Made by a program: the position numbers and the translations under genes. This document shows positions 27,351 through 36,019 of a stretch of DNA of 64,000 bases, piece after piece. The notes beneath the pieces were generated by a model that was given only the letters and a program-made list of their open reading frames with translations, did not search any database and was not told where the DNA came from. Position 1 is the first letter of the stretch, and each line of letters begins with the position of its first letter. Origin of the DNA: Gordonia mangrovi (lineage in GTDB: Bacteria > Actinomycetota > Actinomycetes > Mycobacteriales > Mycobacteriaceae); the NCBI RefSeq assembly GCF_024734075.1, contig NZ_CP102850.1:310001-374000 (forward strand), written 5' to 3'.

Positions 27351-28471
27351 CGACGAACCTGCGGAATCGGTATCTGTCGCTCCACGGGCGGGTCGGCGTA
27401 GCCGGTGGTTCGTTGTCTCGGGGTGCGACCGGTTCGAGCGGCGAGATCGGCCAGGGTGTCGACGCCGAGCACACGCCCGGCCTCCTGCCCGGCGGCGGGC
27501 ATCAGCTCGCCGTCGATGAGCAGACCGCCGATGTCGTCGGCCCCGCCGGCCAGCAACGCCTCGGTGGTCTCGGGGTCGTGTTTGGTCCAGGCGACCTGAA
27601 TATGGTCGAAGCTGCCCTGGGTGAGCAGTCGGGCCACCGCATGCACGGCGCGGGTCTCACGTCGGGTGGCCCGCGCGGTGGCCGCCTCGCGTAGATGCGG
27701 CGGCGCGTTCGCCGGCAGCATGGGCATCACGATGAGCTCACTGAACCCCCCGGTGCGGCGCTGGATCTCGCACAGCATCCGCAGGTGGGCGACTTGGTGA
27801 TGCGGCGTCTCGACGTGGCCGTAGAGCATCGTCGCCGTGGAGAACAATCCGACCTGGTGGGCGGTTTCGATGGTCGACACCCAGTCGGCCACCGATGGGC
27901 ACGCTCCGCCGGCGAGGTGGGCGCGGACATCGTCGTCGAGGATCTGCGCGGCGGTGCCCGGCACCGAGCCCAGTCCCGCCGCGTGCGCGCGACGGAGGAA
28001 CTCGGTCACTCCGAGTCCCATCCGGGTGGCCGCGTCGCGGACCTCCGGCGGCCGGAACGCGTGCAGATGCAGGTCGGGAGCCGCCGCATGGATGGTGTGC
28101 ACCAGGCGCAGATATCCGTCGTCGGGAGCGTCGACGGGCAGCGGCCCCTGCAGGCAGATCTCGGTGGCACCCAGTGACCGCGCCTCGATGACCAGTTCCT
28201 CGAGGGTGGCAACCTCCGCGCGGCCGGACGCGATGACCGTGGTGTCGAGGTTGCGGTTGACCACGAAGGTGAGATCGTCGCCGCCGGTCACCATCCGGCG
28301 GGTGTCGTCGGCCAGTTCGCAGAGCTGCTCGAGTTCGGCGCCGGACGCACCGAGCAGCGCCACCCACTGTTCATCAGTGAGTGCTGCCGGGTCGTCGGCG
28401 ACGTGACGTAATGCCGCCCGGGCGGCCTGCGCCGTGGCGTGCGCGTCCCGAGCCCACTCCCGCAGGACCAT
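27347..28471 (-). CDS. CofH-like protein lacking the radical SAM cysteines
   Basis: The 374-residue protein follows the C-terminal half of FbiC (CofH) through VVNRN, GATEICLQG, HLHAFRPPEVRDAATRMGL, SVPGTAAQILDDDVR, TATMLYGHVETPHHQVAHL, DHIQVAWTKHD, GADDIGG and RQRTTGYADPP. Where CofH has its CxxxCxxC cluster loop directly after NRNINFTN, this protein reads NRNLDTTVIASGRAEVATLEE: the loop is shortened and no cysteine is present. The few cysteines elsewhere do not form a cluster motif. It should therefore not bind a [4Fe-4S] cluster or make the SAM radical. It leads an operon with the monooxygenase and cofG and has its own TAGAGT hexamer. It may be a scaffold, a substrate-binding subunit or a new activity. 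Confidence 0.82.
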   Translation of the reverse strand: MVLREWARDAHATAQAARAALRHVADDPAALTDEQWVALLGASGAELEQLCELADDTRRMVTGGDDLTFVVNRNLDTTVIASGRAEVATLEELVIEARSLGATEICLQGPLPVDAPDDGYLRLVHTIHAAAPDLHLHAFRPPEVRDAATRMGLGVTEFLRRAHAAGLGSVPGTAAQILDDDVRAHLAGGACPSVADWVSTIETAHQVGLFSTATMLYGHVETPHHQVAHLRMLCEIQRRTGGFSELIVMPMLPANAPPHLREAATARATRRETRAVHAVARLLTQGSFDHIQVAWTKHDPETTEALLAGGADDIGGLLIDGELMPAAGQEAGRVLGVDTLADLAARTGRTPRQRTTGYADPPVERQIPIPQVRR

Positions 28472-28477
28472 TCCCTC

Positions 28478-28483
28478 ACTCTA
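28478..28483 (-). promoter_or_regulatory. -10 hexamer TAGAGT of the cofH-like operon
   Basis: Minus-strand TAGAGT is followed by GAGGGA and ATG 28471. The operon thus appears to have its own promoter, separate from the mshB cluster upstream. Confidence 0.5.
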
Positions 28484-28537
28484 ACGGCAGGCGGTGAGCG
28501 GTCCACGAGCCCCCGCAGCGCGCGGCCGGGGCGCTGC

Positions 28538-28912
28538 TCAGGTGTCGTCGGGGGCCGGCAGCCGGCCAGACCGGACCAGCACGAACGGCAGACCTGCGCC
28601 GATCGCGAGCAGACCCAGGGTCGGCAGCATCAGCGCACCGTCCGGTGAGAGCACCACGTCGCCGCCCGGGCCGGGCAGCGCACCGACGACGAGGGCCAGC
28701 AGCCAGGCCAACAGTGGAAGATAGCGCGCCGGCCCGTCGCTGATCGCCGCCGTGAGCCACAGCAGCACACAGTTGACGATCCCGGCGAGCACCGCCGCCA
28801 CCGGGAAGGCGACCCCGCCGACACGCAGGTAGGCGAAGGCCACCGACAGCAGACCGACGACGAAACCGTCCACCACCAGCAACGCCAACAAGAAGCGGTC
28901 GACCGGGCGCAT
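28538..28912 (-). CDS. Conserved membrane protein (Rv1171 type)
   Basis: A 124-residue protein with four predicted membrane segments (about residues 6-28, 34-56, 65-80 and 93-111) and short loops. No enzymatic motif is visible. Its ATG at 28912 shares one base with the mshB stop (TGATG), so it is translationally coupled to mycothiol synthesis. Position matches Rv1171 next to mshB (Rv1170). Function is unknown. Confidence 0.75.
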   Translation of the reverse strand: MRPVDRFLLALLVVDGFVVGLLSVAFAYLRVGGVAFPVAAVLAGIVNCVLLWLTAAISDGPARYLPLLAWLLALVVGALPGPGGDVVLSPDGALMLPTLGLLAIGAGLPFVLVRSGRLPAPDDT

Positions 28913-29832
28913 CAGTCGAGTCCGGCGAACAGGTCGGTCTCGCGCTGCCCCGGCTCGGGCCACAGACCGTCGGCCGCCGATGTCAGCACGAAGTGCTCTC
29001 GATCGAGAATGGGTTGCAGGATGTTGTTGGACAGGGCGTATTCGGTCCCGGACGGTGCGACGGTCACCTGGGTGGCATGTGCGCGCAACCCGGCGGCCTT
29101 GCGGTCGACGACGGCACGGACGTCGATCTCGGTGGTGATGGTCTCGTCCGGATGGCTGGGCAGTTCGTCGGCGGCGGGCAGTCGCCAACCACCCGGTACC
29201 CGGCCGGACGCCGCCGACAACCCGGCGTGCAGGGCGGAGCGTTCGGTGATCGACTCGTAGACCTTGGCCGGCGCCGGCAACGGTCGGCCGGCCATCCGGG
29301 CCTCGACCCGTGGCAAGGCCGCGACGGTCGACGCGTGGACGAGCTTGTGGTCGGGATGTCCGTAGGTGCCGGCGTTGTCGTAGGTGACGACGACCTGAGG
29401 GGCGAACGAGACGATCTCGGCGACGACGGTGTCGACGAGATCGTCGAACCCGGCCTGCACCAGCGCTCGCGGATGCTGCGCCGAGGGCGCACCGGCCATC
29501 CCGGAGTCCCGCCAGTGCCCGGCGCCACCGAGAAATCGCGGTCGCAGCGCCGGCCGGCCGGCCGGACTCAACGCGGCCAGGGCACGGGTCAGCTCCAGGA
29601 TGCGGTAGCCACCGAGTTGATCGGCCCCGCCGTCGGCAGCCAGCTGCGCCCACTCGTCGCCGATGACCTCGCCTTCCTCACCGAGGGTGAAGGTCACTAC
29701 GCGCACATCGACGCCCTCGGCGAGGTAGCGGGCGATGGTGCCGCCGGTCATGATCGTCTCGTCGTCGGGGTGTGCGTGCAGCAGTAGCAGTCGCCGGACC
29801 GGATCGTTTGTCATCGCTGCGTCGTTCGTCAT
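28912..29832 (-). CDS. mshB: N-acetyl-GlcN-inositol deacetylase (mycothiol synthesis)
   Basis: MshB removes acetate from GlcNAc-inositol, the second committed step to mycothiol, the main thiol buffer of actinobacteria. The 306-residue LmbE-type metalloenzyme has the zinc motif HAHPDDET (residues 19-26) and the YGHPDHK site that supplies the third ligand. The start ATG 29832 overlaps the lpqW stop (ATGA). The N-terminus has a small duplication (MTNDAAMTND), so ATG 29814 is an alternative start. Confidence 0.93.
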   Translation of the reverse strand: MTNDAAMTNDPVRRLLLLHAHPDDETIMTGGTIARYLAEGVDVRVVTFTLGEEGEVIGDEWAQLAADGGADQLGGYRILELTRALAALSPAGRPALRPRFLGGAGHWRDSGMAGAPSAQHPRALVQAGFDDLVDTVVAEIVSFAPQVVVTYDNAGTYGHPDHKLVHASTVAALPRVEARMAGRPLPAPAKVYESITERSALHAGLSAASGRVPGGWRLPAADELPSHPDETITTEIDVRAVVDRKAAGLRAHATQVTVAPSGTEYALSNNILQPILDREHFVLTSAADGLWPEPGQRETDLFAGLD

Positions 29833-31763
29833 CGTTGCTCCCAGGCGACCGTATCGCCGAAGATGGCGACCTGGATCGGACCGGACAGCGGAACCCCCAC
29901 GACCTGGTCGGTGAGGCCGACGAACATGCTGTCCTGGTACAGCGGGACATAGATCGCCTGCTCGGCGAGCAGCGGCTCGGCCTCGGTGAGCAGCGGGATG
30001 GGGTTTGCCGCCGACAACGCCTCGCGGGCCAGCCCGATCAATTGCGGATCACAGATCCCGGAGACGTTGCTGGCGTAGCTGTCGTCGGCGGCGGCGTCCT
30101 GGCCCGGGGCCACGCCCGTCGGAGTGGGCGGCGTGGACAGTGACGGCGCGGTCCCCGGTTTGGGCTGGTCGCAATCGACCTGGGAGGCCAGCGACGCCGC
30201 AGCCGGGACACCGAGGCCCTGCCAGCCGACCACCAGGTCGACCCGCGCGTTGGTGAGCGCGACGCCGTAGAGCTCGCTGTTGGGCAGCGCGAGGACGGTC
30301 GCCCGGACGCCCTGCCCGCGCAACTGGTCGACGATGTTGGCGGCGGCCGACGTGGACCGCGGGTCACCGCTGATCGCGCCCACCCGGATCACCAGGTCGT
30401 CGCCGTCCCTGCGGTAGGGCTCGATCCCGGCCGGGAGCGGTTCTGCCTGCACGTCGCCGGTCGATTCGCTGCTGCCGTCGGGGTTCGACTCGCCGGCCGC
30501 ACTCGACGGGCTTCCCGACGCGGAAGTCGACGGCGAGTCGGACGGATTCGGGGGCTGCTCGCCGGGTGATGCTCGCTGGTAGCCTTCATCGGCCAGCAGG
30601 CCGGCGATCTGGTCGGCTGACGGACGCGCGCGGTCCACCGGGAAGTATCCGGGATCGGTCGGCGCGAACACCGTGTTGGCGAACGGCGTGACGATGTCGT
30701 CGCCGGCACCGGCCAGCGTCACCAGGGAAGGATCGATCATCCCCAGGACGGCGCGGCGCATCGGCAGCGACCGCATCGTCGAGGTGCGGGCGTTCACGCT
30801 GATCGACAACGCCCGGGACGTGGGGCTGCGACGGGTCTGCAACCCGGGGACGGCCGACAGTTCGGCGGTGGTAGCGGGACCGGAGCGCACCGCGGCGATC
30901 GCCGAATCGCCGGTGCGCACCGATTCGACCATCTGCGATGCCGTGCCGGCACGACGCAGCACCACCTGATCGAGACTCGGCGGTTCCATCCAGTACCGGT
31001 CGTTGCGGGCCAACCGCACCTCGTCTCGGGTCTGGTCGATGGAGACGATCGCGAACGGACCGGCCGACACCGGTTTGCCGCTGTCCATGCCGGTCTGGAA
31101 ACCGGCCGGTGCGCCCCGCAGCACGTGGCTGGGCAGCAGGCCGGTGAACAACTGACGCCACGCCGGATAGGGCCGGGCGAACGTCACCTGCACCTCCTTG
31201 CCGCCTGCCCGCGACTGGACGGAGTCGATGAGCCGGTAGCCCGCCGGAGCCACAACGTTGGGCTGGCGGGACATCTGCTGCCACAGATAGGAGAAATCGT
31301 CGCCGGTCACGGGTAGTCCGTCGGACCACTGGGCGTCGGTGTGGATCTGATAGGTGACCGTGAACGGGTCCCGCGAGGTGACCTCTGCCGAGGTGATCAA
31401 GGCGCCCTGGCGTTGCCAGACCACCCCCTCCGGGGTCGCGACGGGCTGGAAGGCACTGGGCAGGGTCATCGCCGCCACCGCGGTGGTGACGGTGCCCTGA
31501 TCGGCACCGATGTGCGGGTTGAAGCCGCCCCCGACGGAATCGGTGGCGACGTAGATGGTCTTCTCCGTCGGATACTCGGCGGGCGTCGGCGGCGGAGCAG
31601 TCTCCCGCACCGGCGGGGGTGGATTCGACATACATGCCGTCGAGAGCAGCGCGAGAGCGCCGAGCAGTGCCAGCAGTCGAGCGCGGTACCCGCCCGCGAG
31701 GGACCGTCGCGGGCGGTTCGCAACCGATCCCGCCTGCCAACGACTCACCAACACCACCCCCAC
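29829..31763 (-). CDS. lpqW: LpqW-like substrate-binding lipoprotein
   Basis: This large protein has a signal peptide ending in the lipobox LLSTAC, so it should be anchored at the outer face of the membrane. The rest is an SBP_bac_5-type (peptide-binding) fold with a Ser/Pro/Gly-rich low-complexity insert near residues 395-435. LpqW in mycobacteria tunes phosphatidylinositol mannoside and lipoarabinomannan synthesis. Its neighbours mshB and typA match the Rv1166 region. GTG 31763 lies only three bases after GAGGAG; GTG 31757, with a nine-base gap, may be the true start. Confidence 0.8.
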   Translation of the reverse strand: MGVVLVSRWQAGSVANRPRRSLAGGYRARLLALLGALALLSTACMSNPPPPVRETAPPPTPAEYPTEKTIYVATDSVGGGFNPHIGADQGTVTTAVAAMTLPSAFQPVATPEGVVWQRQGALITSAEVTSRDPFTVTYQIHTDAQWSDGLPVTGDDFSYLWQQMSRQPNVVAPAGYRLIDSVQSRAGGKEVQVTFARPYPAWRQLFTGLLPSHVLRGAPAGFQTGMDSGKPVSAGPFAIVSIDQTRDEVRLARNDRYWMEPPSLDQVVLRRAGTASQMVESVRTGDSAIAAVRSGPATTAELSAVPGLQTRRSPTSRALSISVNARTSTMRSLPMRRAVLGMIDPSLVTLAGAGDDIVTPFANTVFAPTDPGYFPVDRARPSADQIAGLLADEGYQRASPGEQPPNPSDSPSTSASGSPSSAAGESNPDGSSESTGDVQAEPLPAGIEPYRRDGDDLVIRVGAISGDPRSTSAAANIVDQLRGQGVRATVLALPNSELYGVALTNARVDLVVGWQGLGVPAAASLASQVDCDQPKPGTAPSLSTPPTPTGVAPGQDAAADDSYASNVSGICDPQLIGLAREALSAANPIPLLTEAEPLLAEQAIYVPLYQDSMFVGLTDQVVGVPLSGPIQVAIFGDTVAWEQR

Positions 31764-31807
31764 GAGCTCCTCACGCGCCGGCTCGGCGCCCGGCGCACAC
31801 GCGCCCG

Positions 31808-33733
31808 TTATCCGGCCGCCTGGTCACGCGACTTCGCCCGCGACCGTTCCCGGGCGCGCGTGGATGCATCGAGATGGACCTTACGCACCCGCACGACCTC
31901 GGGTGTCACCTCGACACACTCGTCGGCCGCGCAGAACTCCATCGCTCCCTCGAGGTCGAGTTGCATCGGCTTGGCCAGGGTCTCCATCACGTCGGCGGAA
32001 GACTGGCGCATGTTGGTCAGCTTCTTCTCGCGCGTCACGTTGATGTCGAGATCCTCGGCACGCGGGTTGATCCCGACGACCATGCCCTCATAGGTGTCGG
32101 CGCCCGGCTCGACGAAGAAGGTGCCGCGGTCGGCGAGCTGGATCATCGCGAACGGCGTGACGGTGCCGGTGCGGTCACTGACCAACGATCCGGTGTGGCG
32201 GGCGCGGATCTCGCCGGCCCACGCGTCGTACCCGTCGAAGACGGCGTTGGCGATGCCGGTTCCCCGCGTCTCGGTCAGGAAGTCGGTGCGGAAACCGATC
32301 AGACCTCGCGACGGCACGATGAACTCCATCCGCACCCATCCGGTGCCGTGGTTGTTCATGTGTTCCATCCGACCCTTGCGGGCGGCCAGCAGCTGGGTGA
32401 CCGCACCCAGGTACTCCTCGGGCACGTCGACGGTGAGATGTTCGAACGGCTCCTGCACCTTGCCGTCGACCTTGCGGGTGACCACCTGCGGTTTGCCGAC
32501 GGTGAGTTCGAAGCCCTCGCGTCGCATCTGCTCGACCAGGATTGCCAGTGCGAGCTCACCACGGCCCTGGACCTCCCAGGCGTCGGGGCGCCCGATGTCG
32601 AGCACGCGCAGGGACACGTTGCCCACGAGTTCGGAGTCCAGGCGCGACTTCACCATCCGGGCGGTCAGTTTGTGGCCCGACACCCGGCCGGCGAGCGGCG
32701 ACGAGTTGGTCCCGATGGTCACCGAGATCGCCGGCTCGTCGACGGTGATCCGCGGTAGCGGCTGCGGGTCCTCCAGGTCGGCGAGGGTGTCACCGATCAT
32801 GATCTCCGGCATACCGGCCACCGCGACGATGTCACCGGCGGCCGCGGACTCGGCCGGCGCCCGATCGACACCGATCGTCGCGAGCAACTCGGTGATCTTG
32901 GCCTTCTCGACGACGGCTTCCGCTGTACCGTCCTCTTTGGCTACCTCACGACACCAGGAGATCTGCTGGCCCTTGCGCATGGTGCCGTTGTGGATGCGGA
33001 CCAGCGCGAGGCGGCCGAGGAAGGCCGATGCGTCGAGGTTGGTGACGTGTGCCTGCAGCGGCGCCTCGGGGTCACCCTTGGGGGCGGGGACGTGCTCGAG
33101 GAGCACGTCGAAGAACGGGTCGAGATTCTCTCCCGAGGGCACCTCGCCGTCGGCGGGCTGCTCGGTGCTGGCGACTCCGGCGCGGCCGGAGGCGTAGAGG
33201 ACGGGGAGCTCGAGCGCGAGTTCCGCCGCGGCGGCGGCCTCGTCGTCGAGGTCGGAGGCCAGGTCGAGGAGCAGGTCCTGGCTCTCGTCGACGACCTCCT
33301 GGATACGCGCATCAGGGCGGTCGGTCTTGTTCACCACGAGGATGACCGGCAGCGAGGCGGCCAGCGCCTTGCGCATCACGAATCGGGTCTGCGGCAACGG
33401 GCCCTCGGAGGCGTCGACGAGCAGCACCACTCCGTCGACCATGGACAGACCGCGTTCGACCTCACCACCGAAGTCGGCGTGGCCGGGCGTGTCGATCACG
33501 TTGATGACGACCTCGGTGCCGTCGGGCTGGCGGCGGTGGACAGCGGTGTTCTTGGCGAGAATGGTGATGCCTTTCTCGCGTTCGAGGTCACCGGAGTCCA
33601 TGACCCGGTCGACGAGTTCGGCGCGCTCGCCGAAGACCCCCGACTGGCGCAGCATCGCGTCCACCAGCGTGGTCTTGCCGTGGTCGACGTGCGCGACGAT
33701 GGCGACGTTGCGGAAGTTGTGGACAGCGCTCAC
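31808..33733 (-). CDS. typA: Ribosome-associated GTPase TypA/BipA
   Basis: The 641-residue translational GTPase carries G1 AHVDHGKTT (residues 14-22), the switch I segment [13 protein letters not shown]3 [14 protein letters not shown] and G4 [15 protein letters not shown]-like domains III and V and the BipA C-terminal domain follow. BipA acts in 50S assembly and stress or low-temperature growth. GTG 33733 fits the conserved opening and has GAGAG upstream. The C-terminus is basic. It is the first gene of the typA-lpqW-mshB series. Confidence 0.93.
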   Translation of the reverse strand: MSAVHNFRNVAIVAHVDHGKTTLVDAMLRQSGVFGERAELVDRVMDSGDLEREKGITILAKNTAVHRRQPDGTEVVINVIDTPGHADFGGEVERGLSMVDGVVLLVDASEGPLPQTRFVMRKALAASLPVILVVNKTDRPDARIQEVVDESQDLLLDLASDLDDEAAAAAELALELPVLYASGRAGVASTEQPADGEVPSGENLDPFFDVLLEHVPAPKGDPEAPLQAHVTNLDASAFLGRLALVRIHNGTMRKGQQISWCREVAKEDGTAEAVVEKAKITELLATIGVDRAPAESAAAGDIVAVAGMPEIMIGDTLADLEDPQPLPRITVDEPAISVTIGTNSSPLAGRVSGHKLTARMVKSRLDSELVGNVSLRVLDIGRPDAWEVQGRGELALAILVEQMRREGFELTVGKPQVVTRKVDGKVQEPFEHLTVDVPEEYLGAVTQLLAARKGRMEHMNNHGTGWVRMEFIVPSRGLIGFRTDFLTETRGTGIANAVFDGYDAWAGEIRARHTGSLVSDRTGTVTPFAMIQLADRGTFFVEPGADTYEGMVVGINPRAEDLDINVTREKKLTNMRQSSADVMETLAKPMQLDLEGAMEFCAADECVEVTPEVVRVRKVHLDASTRARERSRAKSRDQAAG

Positions 33734-33883
33734 TGAGCTCTCTTTCACTGCGATGGGTACCGGTCGATCACCGGTGGACAAGTCAACGCGTACAGGGTAT
33801 CGGGCCGGTGTCGTGCCGGCGCACGACACCCGACGCTGAGATCGCGATCACGCCTCCGGGTCGGGACACAAGTTAGGGCATGC

Positions 33884-33889
33884 TAATGT
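33884..33889 (+). promoter_or_regulatory. -10 hexamer TAATGT of the Cys-rich small protein
   Basis: TAATGT is followed by seven bases and ATG 33897. Confidence 0.5.
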
Positions 33890-33896
33890 CCGGCGC

Positions 33897-34073
33897 ATGG
33901 GCAAGGTCCACCCGGCGGACATCGCCGAACTGAAGCCGAAGCGCAAGTGCTGCCGCAAGTCGACCCGATGCGTGCGGTGCCCGGTCGTCATCCACCGGAT
34001 GCGCAAACTCGACGGCACGCAGATGTCGAAGAAGCAGCTCACCAAAGCGCTGAAGAAGGCGCGGGCCGCCTGA
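33897..34073 (+). CDS. Small basic Cys-rich protein
   Basis: A 58-residue protein, rich in Lys and Arg, with the cysteine pattern KCCRKSTRCVRCPVV in its middle: four cysteines in twelve residues, suited to bind zinc. A helical Lys-rich tail follows (KKQLTKALKKARAA). It has a leaderless-type promoter and lies 163 bp from divergent typA. I recall similar small proteins in actinobacteria but no function. Nucleic-acid or ribosome binding is a guess from charge and cysteines. Confidence 0.75.
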   Translation: MGKVHPADIAELKPKRKCCRKSTRCVRCPVVIHRMRKLDGTQMSKKQLTKALKKARAA

Positions 34074-34086
34074 GGTCCACACCTCA

Positions 34087-34092
34087 TAGAAT
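34087..34092 (+). promoter_or_regulatory. -10 hexamer TAGAAT of the VOC gene at 34099
   Basis: TAGAAT is followed by six bases and ATG 34099. It lies only 14 bp after the preceding stop, so the VOC gene appears to have its own start site. Confidence 0.5.
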
Positions 34093-34098
34093 CCGACC

Positions 34099-34536
34099 AT
34101 GGCCATCACACTCGAGAACGTCGCCATCGCCGTGCGCGACCTCGATGCGACGATCGCATTCTTCACCGACCTCGGCCTCGAGGTACTCGGCCGCGACACG
34201 GTCAGCGGAGAGTGGACCGACACCGCCGTCGGACTCGACGGCAACCACGCAAAGATCGCGATGCTGCAGACACCCGACGGGCACGGCCGGCTCGAACTCT
34301 TCGAATACCTCCACCCCGAGGCGATCGAAACCGCACCCACCCGGCCGAACGAGATCGGCATGCACCGCGTCGCGTTCTCGGTCGACGACCTCGACGCGGC
34401 GCTCGAGATCGCCGCACGCCACGGATGTCACCCCCTGCGTGGCGTGGGCACCTATCAGGACATCTATCGGCTCACCTACGTACGCGGCCCGAGCGGCATC
34501 ATCGTCATGCTCGCCGAGGACCTGCGCACGGGTTGA
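34099..34536 (+). CDS. VOC family protein
   Basis: The 145-residue protein has the VOC arrangement: LENVAIAVRDLDATIAFFTDLG at the start, the GRLELFEYLHP strand in the middle, and IGMHRVAFSVDDLDAALE opening the second module. Potential metal ligands (His in MHRVAF, Glu in RLELFEY) are present, so it could be a lactoylglutathione-lyase-like or epimerase-like enzyme. Substrate is not evident. It converges on mutT2 across 27 bp. Confidence 0.82.
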   Translation: MAITLENVAIAVRDLDATIAFFTDLGLEVLGRDTVSGEWTDTAVGLDGNHAKIAMLQTPDGHGRLELFEYLHPEAIETAPTRPNEIGMHRVAFSVDDLDAALEIAARHGCHPLRGVGTYQDIYRLTYVRGPSGIIVMLAEDLRTG

Positions 34537-34563
34537 GACGCCGCCGCCGGCGTGTCCCGAGGG

Positions 34564-34968
34564 TCACGGCCCGAGGTCGGCGAGCAACTCCGGGACCCAC
34601 ACGGTGTCCGCAGGCACCAATCGGCCCGCGTCGAGCATCGCCCGCAGCTGCGCGGCGTCCACCCACTGCAACGCCTCGTGCTCGGCGGGATGCGGTACGC
34701 CGGCCTCGATCCGCGCGCGCAAGGCGATCATCATCAGGTCGTCGCGCAAGGCGACCGATTCGCGCAGCGCCGCACCCACGGTGACGGAGACTCCGATCTC
34801 CTCGGCCAACTCACGCCGCAGCGCCGCCTCGGGGCTCTCCCCCGGCTCGGCCTTGCCGCCCGGCAGTTCCCATTTGCCGGCCACCTCGGGTGGGTATCGC
34901 CGCTGCGCGAGCAGCAATCGGCCGGGTTCGAGTACCGCCCCGGCAACCACCATCCGGTGTCGGGTCAT
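34564..34968 (-). CDS. mutT2: (Deoxy)nucleoside triphosphate pyrophosphohydrolase MutT2-like
   Basis: A 134-residue NUDIX enzyme with a canonical box GGKAEPGESPEAALRRELAEEIGV (GGKAEPGESPEAALRRE then LAEEIGV), preceded by LAQRRYPPEVAGKWELPG. This is the CTP/8-oxo-dGTP-type MutT2 family that cleans nucleotide pools. It overlaps by ATGA the ABC ATPase stop, although the functions look unrelated. Position corresponds to Rv1160. Confidence 0.85.
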   Translation of the reverse strand: MTRHRMVVAGAVLEPGRLLLAQRRYPPEVAGKWELPGGKAEPGESPEAALRRELAEEIGVSVTVGAALRESVALRDDLMMIALRARIEAGVPHPAEHEALQWVDAAQLRAMLDAGRLVPADTVWVPELLADLGP

Positions 34969-36002
34969 CCGTCGATTCCCGCCCCGTCGCCTTGGATCAC
35001 CGCGACCCGCTCGGGGACGAGCACGAGGGCGACCTGGTCACCGACACCGAACCGGTCCGATGTGATGGCGTCGAGTTCGGCGTCGGCGGTGCGCACCCGC
35101 AGCCGACGGCCGGTGGGCAGATCGGCCACGGCCGCGACGACACCGAGCGATCGATCCTCGCCGACGGCCCGTTCGGCACGCACCGACTCGGGCCGCAACC
35201 CCAGAGACGCGGCTCCGTCCGGCAGATCGAGCACGGTGTCGCCGAGCGAGGTCACCGCCCGGCCATCGGTGACCTCGGCCGCGAGCACCGTGGTCACCCC
35301 GAGGAACCGCGCGGTCCATTCATCGGTCGGGCGCAGCCACAGCTCTTCGGGCGCGCCGGTCTGCACCAACACCCCCGCACGCATCACCGAGATCGAATCG
35401 GCCATCAGCGCGGCCTCGGTGTGGTCGTGGGTCACCACGACCGTCGGGGTGGCGGTGGCCCGGACGATGTCGCTGATCTCGGTGGCCAGTCGATCGCGGA
35501 GCAGCCGGTCGAGCGCGGCGAGCGGCTCGTCGAGCAGCAACAGTCGTGGGCGGGGTGCCAGCGCCCGGGCGAGCGCGACACGTTGGGCCTGGCCACCGGA
35601 GAGCTCCTCGACGCGACGGTCGCCGAAACCGTTCAGGCGGACCAGGTCGAGCATCTCGTCGACCCGGCTGCGAATCGCGGGCCGTGACCACCGACGCATC
35701 CGCAGCCCGTAGGCGATGTTGGATGCGACCGAACGGCCGCCGAAGAGCTGGCCGTCCTGGAAGACGACCCCGAAATCGCGCCGATGGGCCGGTGTGTTCA
35801 CGAGGTCCCGGTCGTCGAACACGACCCGCCCGGCAGTCAGCGCCTCCAGACCCGCGATGGCGCGGATCAGCGTGGATTTCCCACACCCGGACGGCCCGAG
35901 CAGTGCGGTCACCACCGACCCGTCGGTACCCATCGACCAGCTGAGGTCGTCGATCACCTCGGTCGACCCGTAGTGCACGGCCACGTTGTCCAGTTCCAGC
36001 AT
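34965..36002 (-). CDS. ABC transporter ATP-binding protein (thiamine/iron type)
   Basis: The 345-residue ATPase contains Walker A GPSGCGKST, the Q-loop VFQDGQLF, the signature LSGGQAQR, Walker B LLLLDEP and the H-loop VVTHDH. A C-terminal TOBE-like part (LGLRPESV) indicates an importer. With the fused permease and lipoprotein upstream it forms a complete system of the ThiBPQ/FbpABC class. ATG 36002 is 17 bp after the permease stop. The best ligand guess is thiamine, from the binding protein. Confidence 0.85.
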   Translation of the reverse strand: MLELDNVAVHYGSTEVIDDLSWSMGTDGSVVTALLGPSGCGKSTLIRAIAGLEALTAGRVVFDDRDLVNTPAHRRDFGVVFQDGQLFGGRSVASNIAYGLRMRRWSRPAIRSRVDEMLDLVRLNGFGDRRVEELSGGQAQRVALARALAPRPRLLLLDEPLAALDRLLRDRLATEISDIVRATATPTVVVTHDHTEAALMADSISVMRAGVLVQTGAPEELWLRPTDEWTARFLGVTTVLAAEVTDGRAVTSLGDTVLDLPDGAASLGLRPESVRAERAVGEDRSLGVVAAVADLPTGRRLRVRTADAELDAITSDRFGVGDQVALVLVPERVAVIQGDGAGIDG

Positions 36003-36019
36003 CTCAACGACCCACCATC

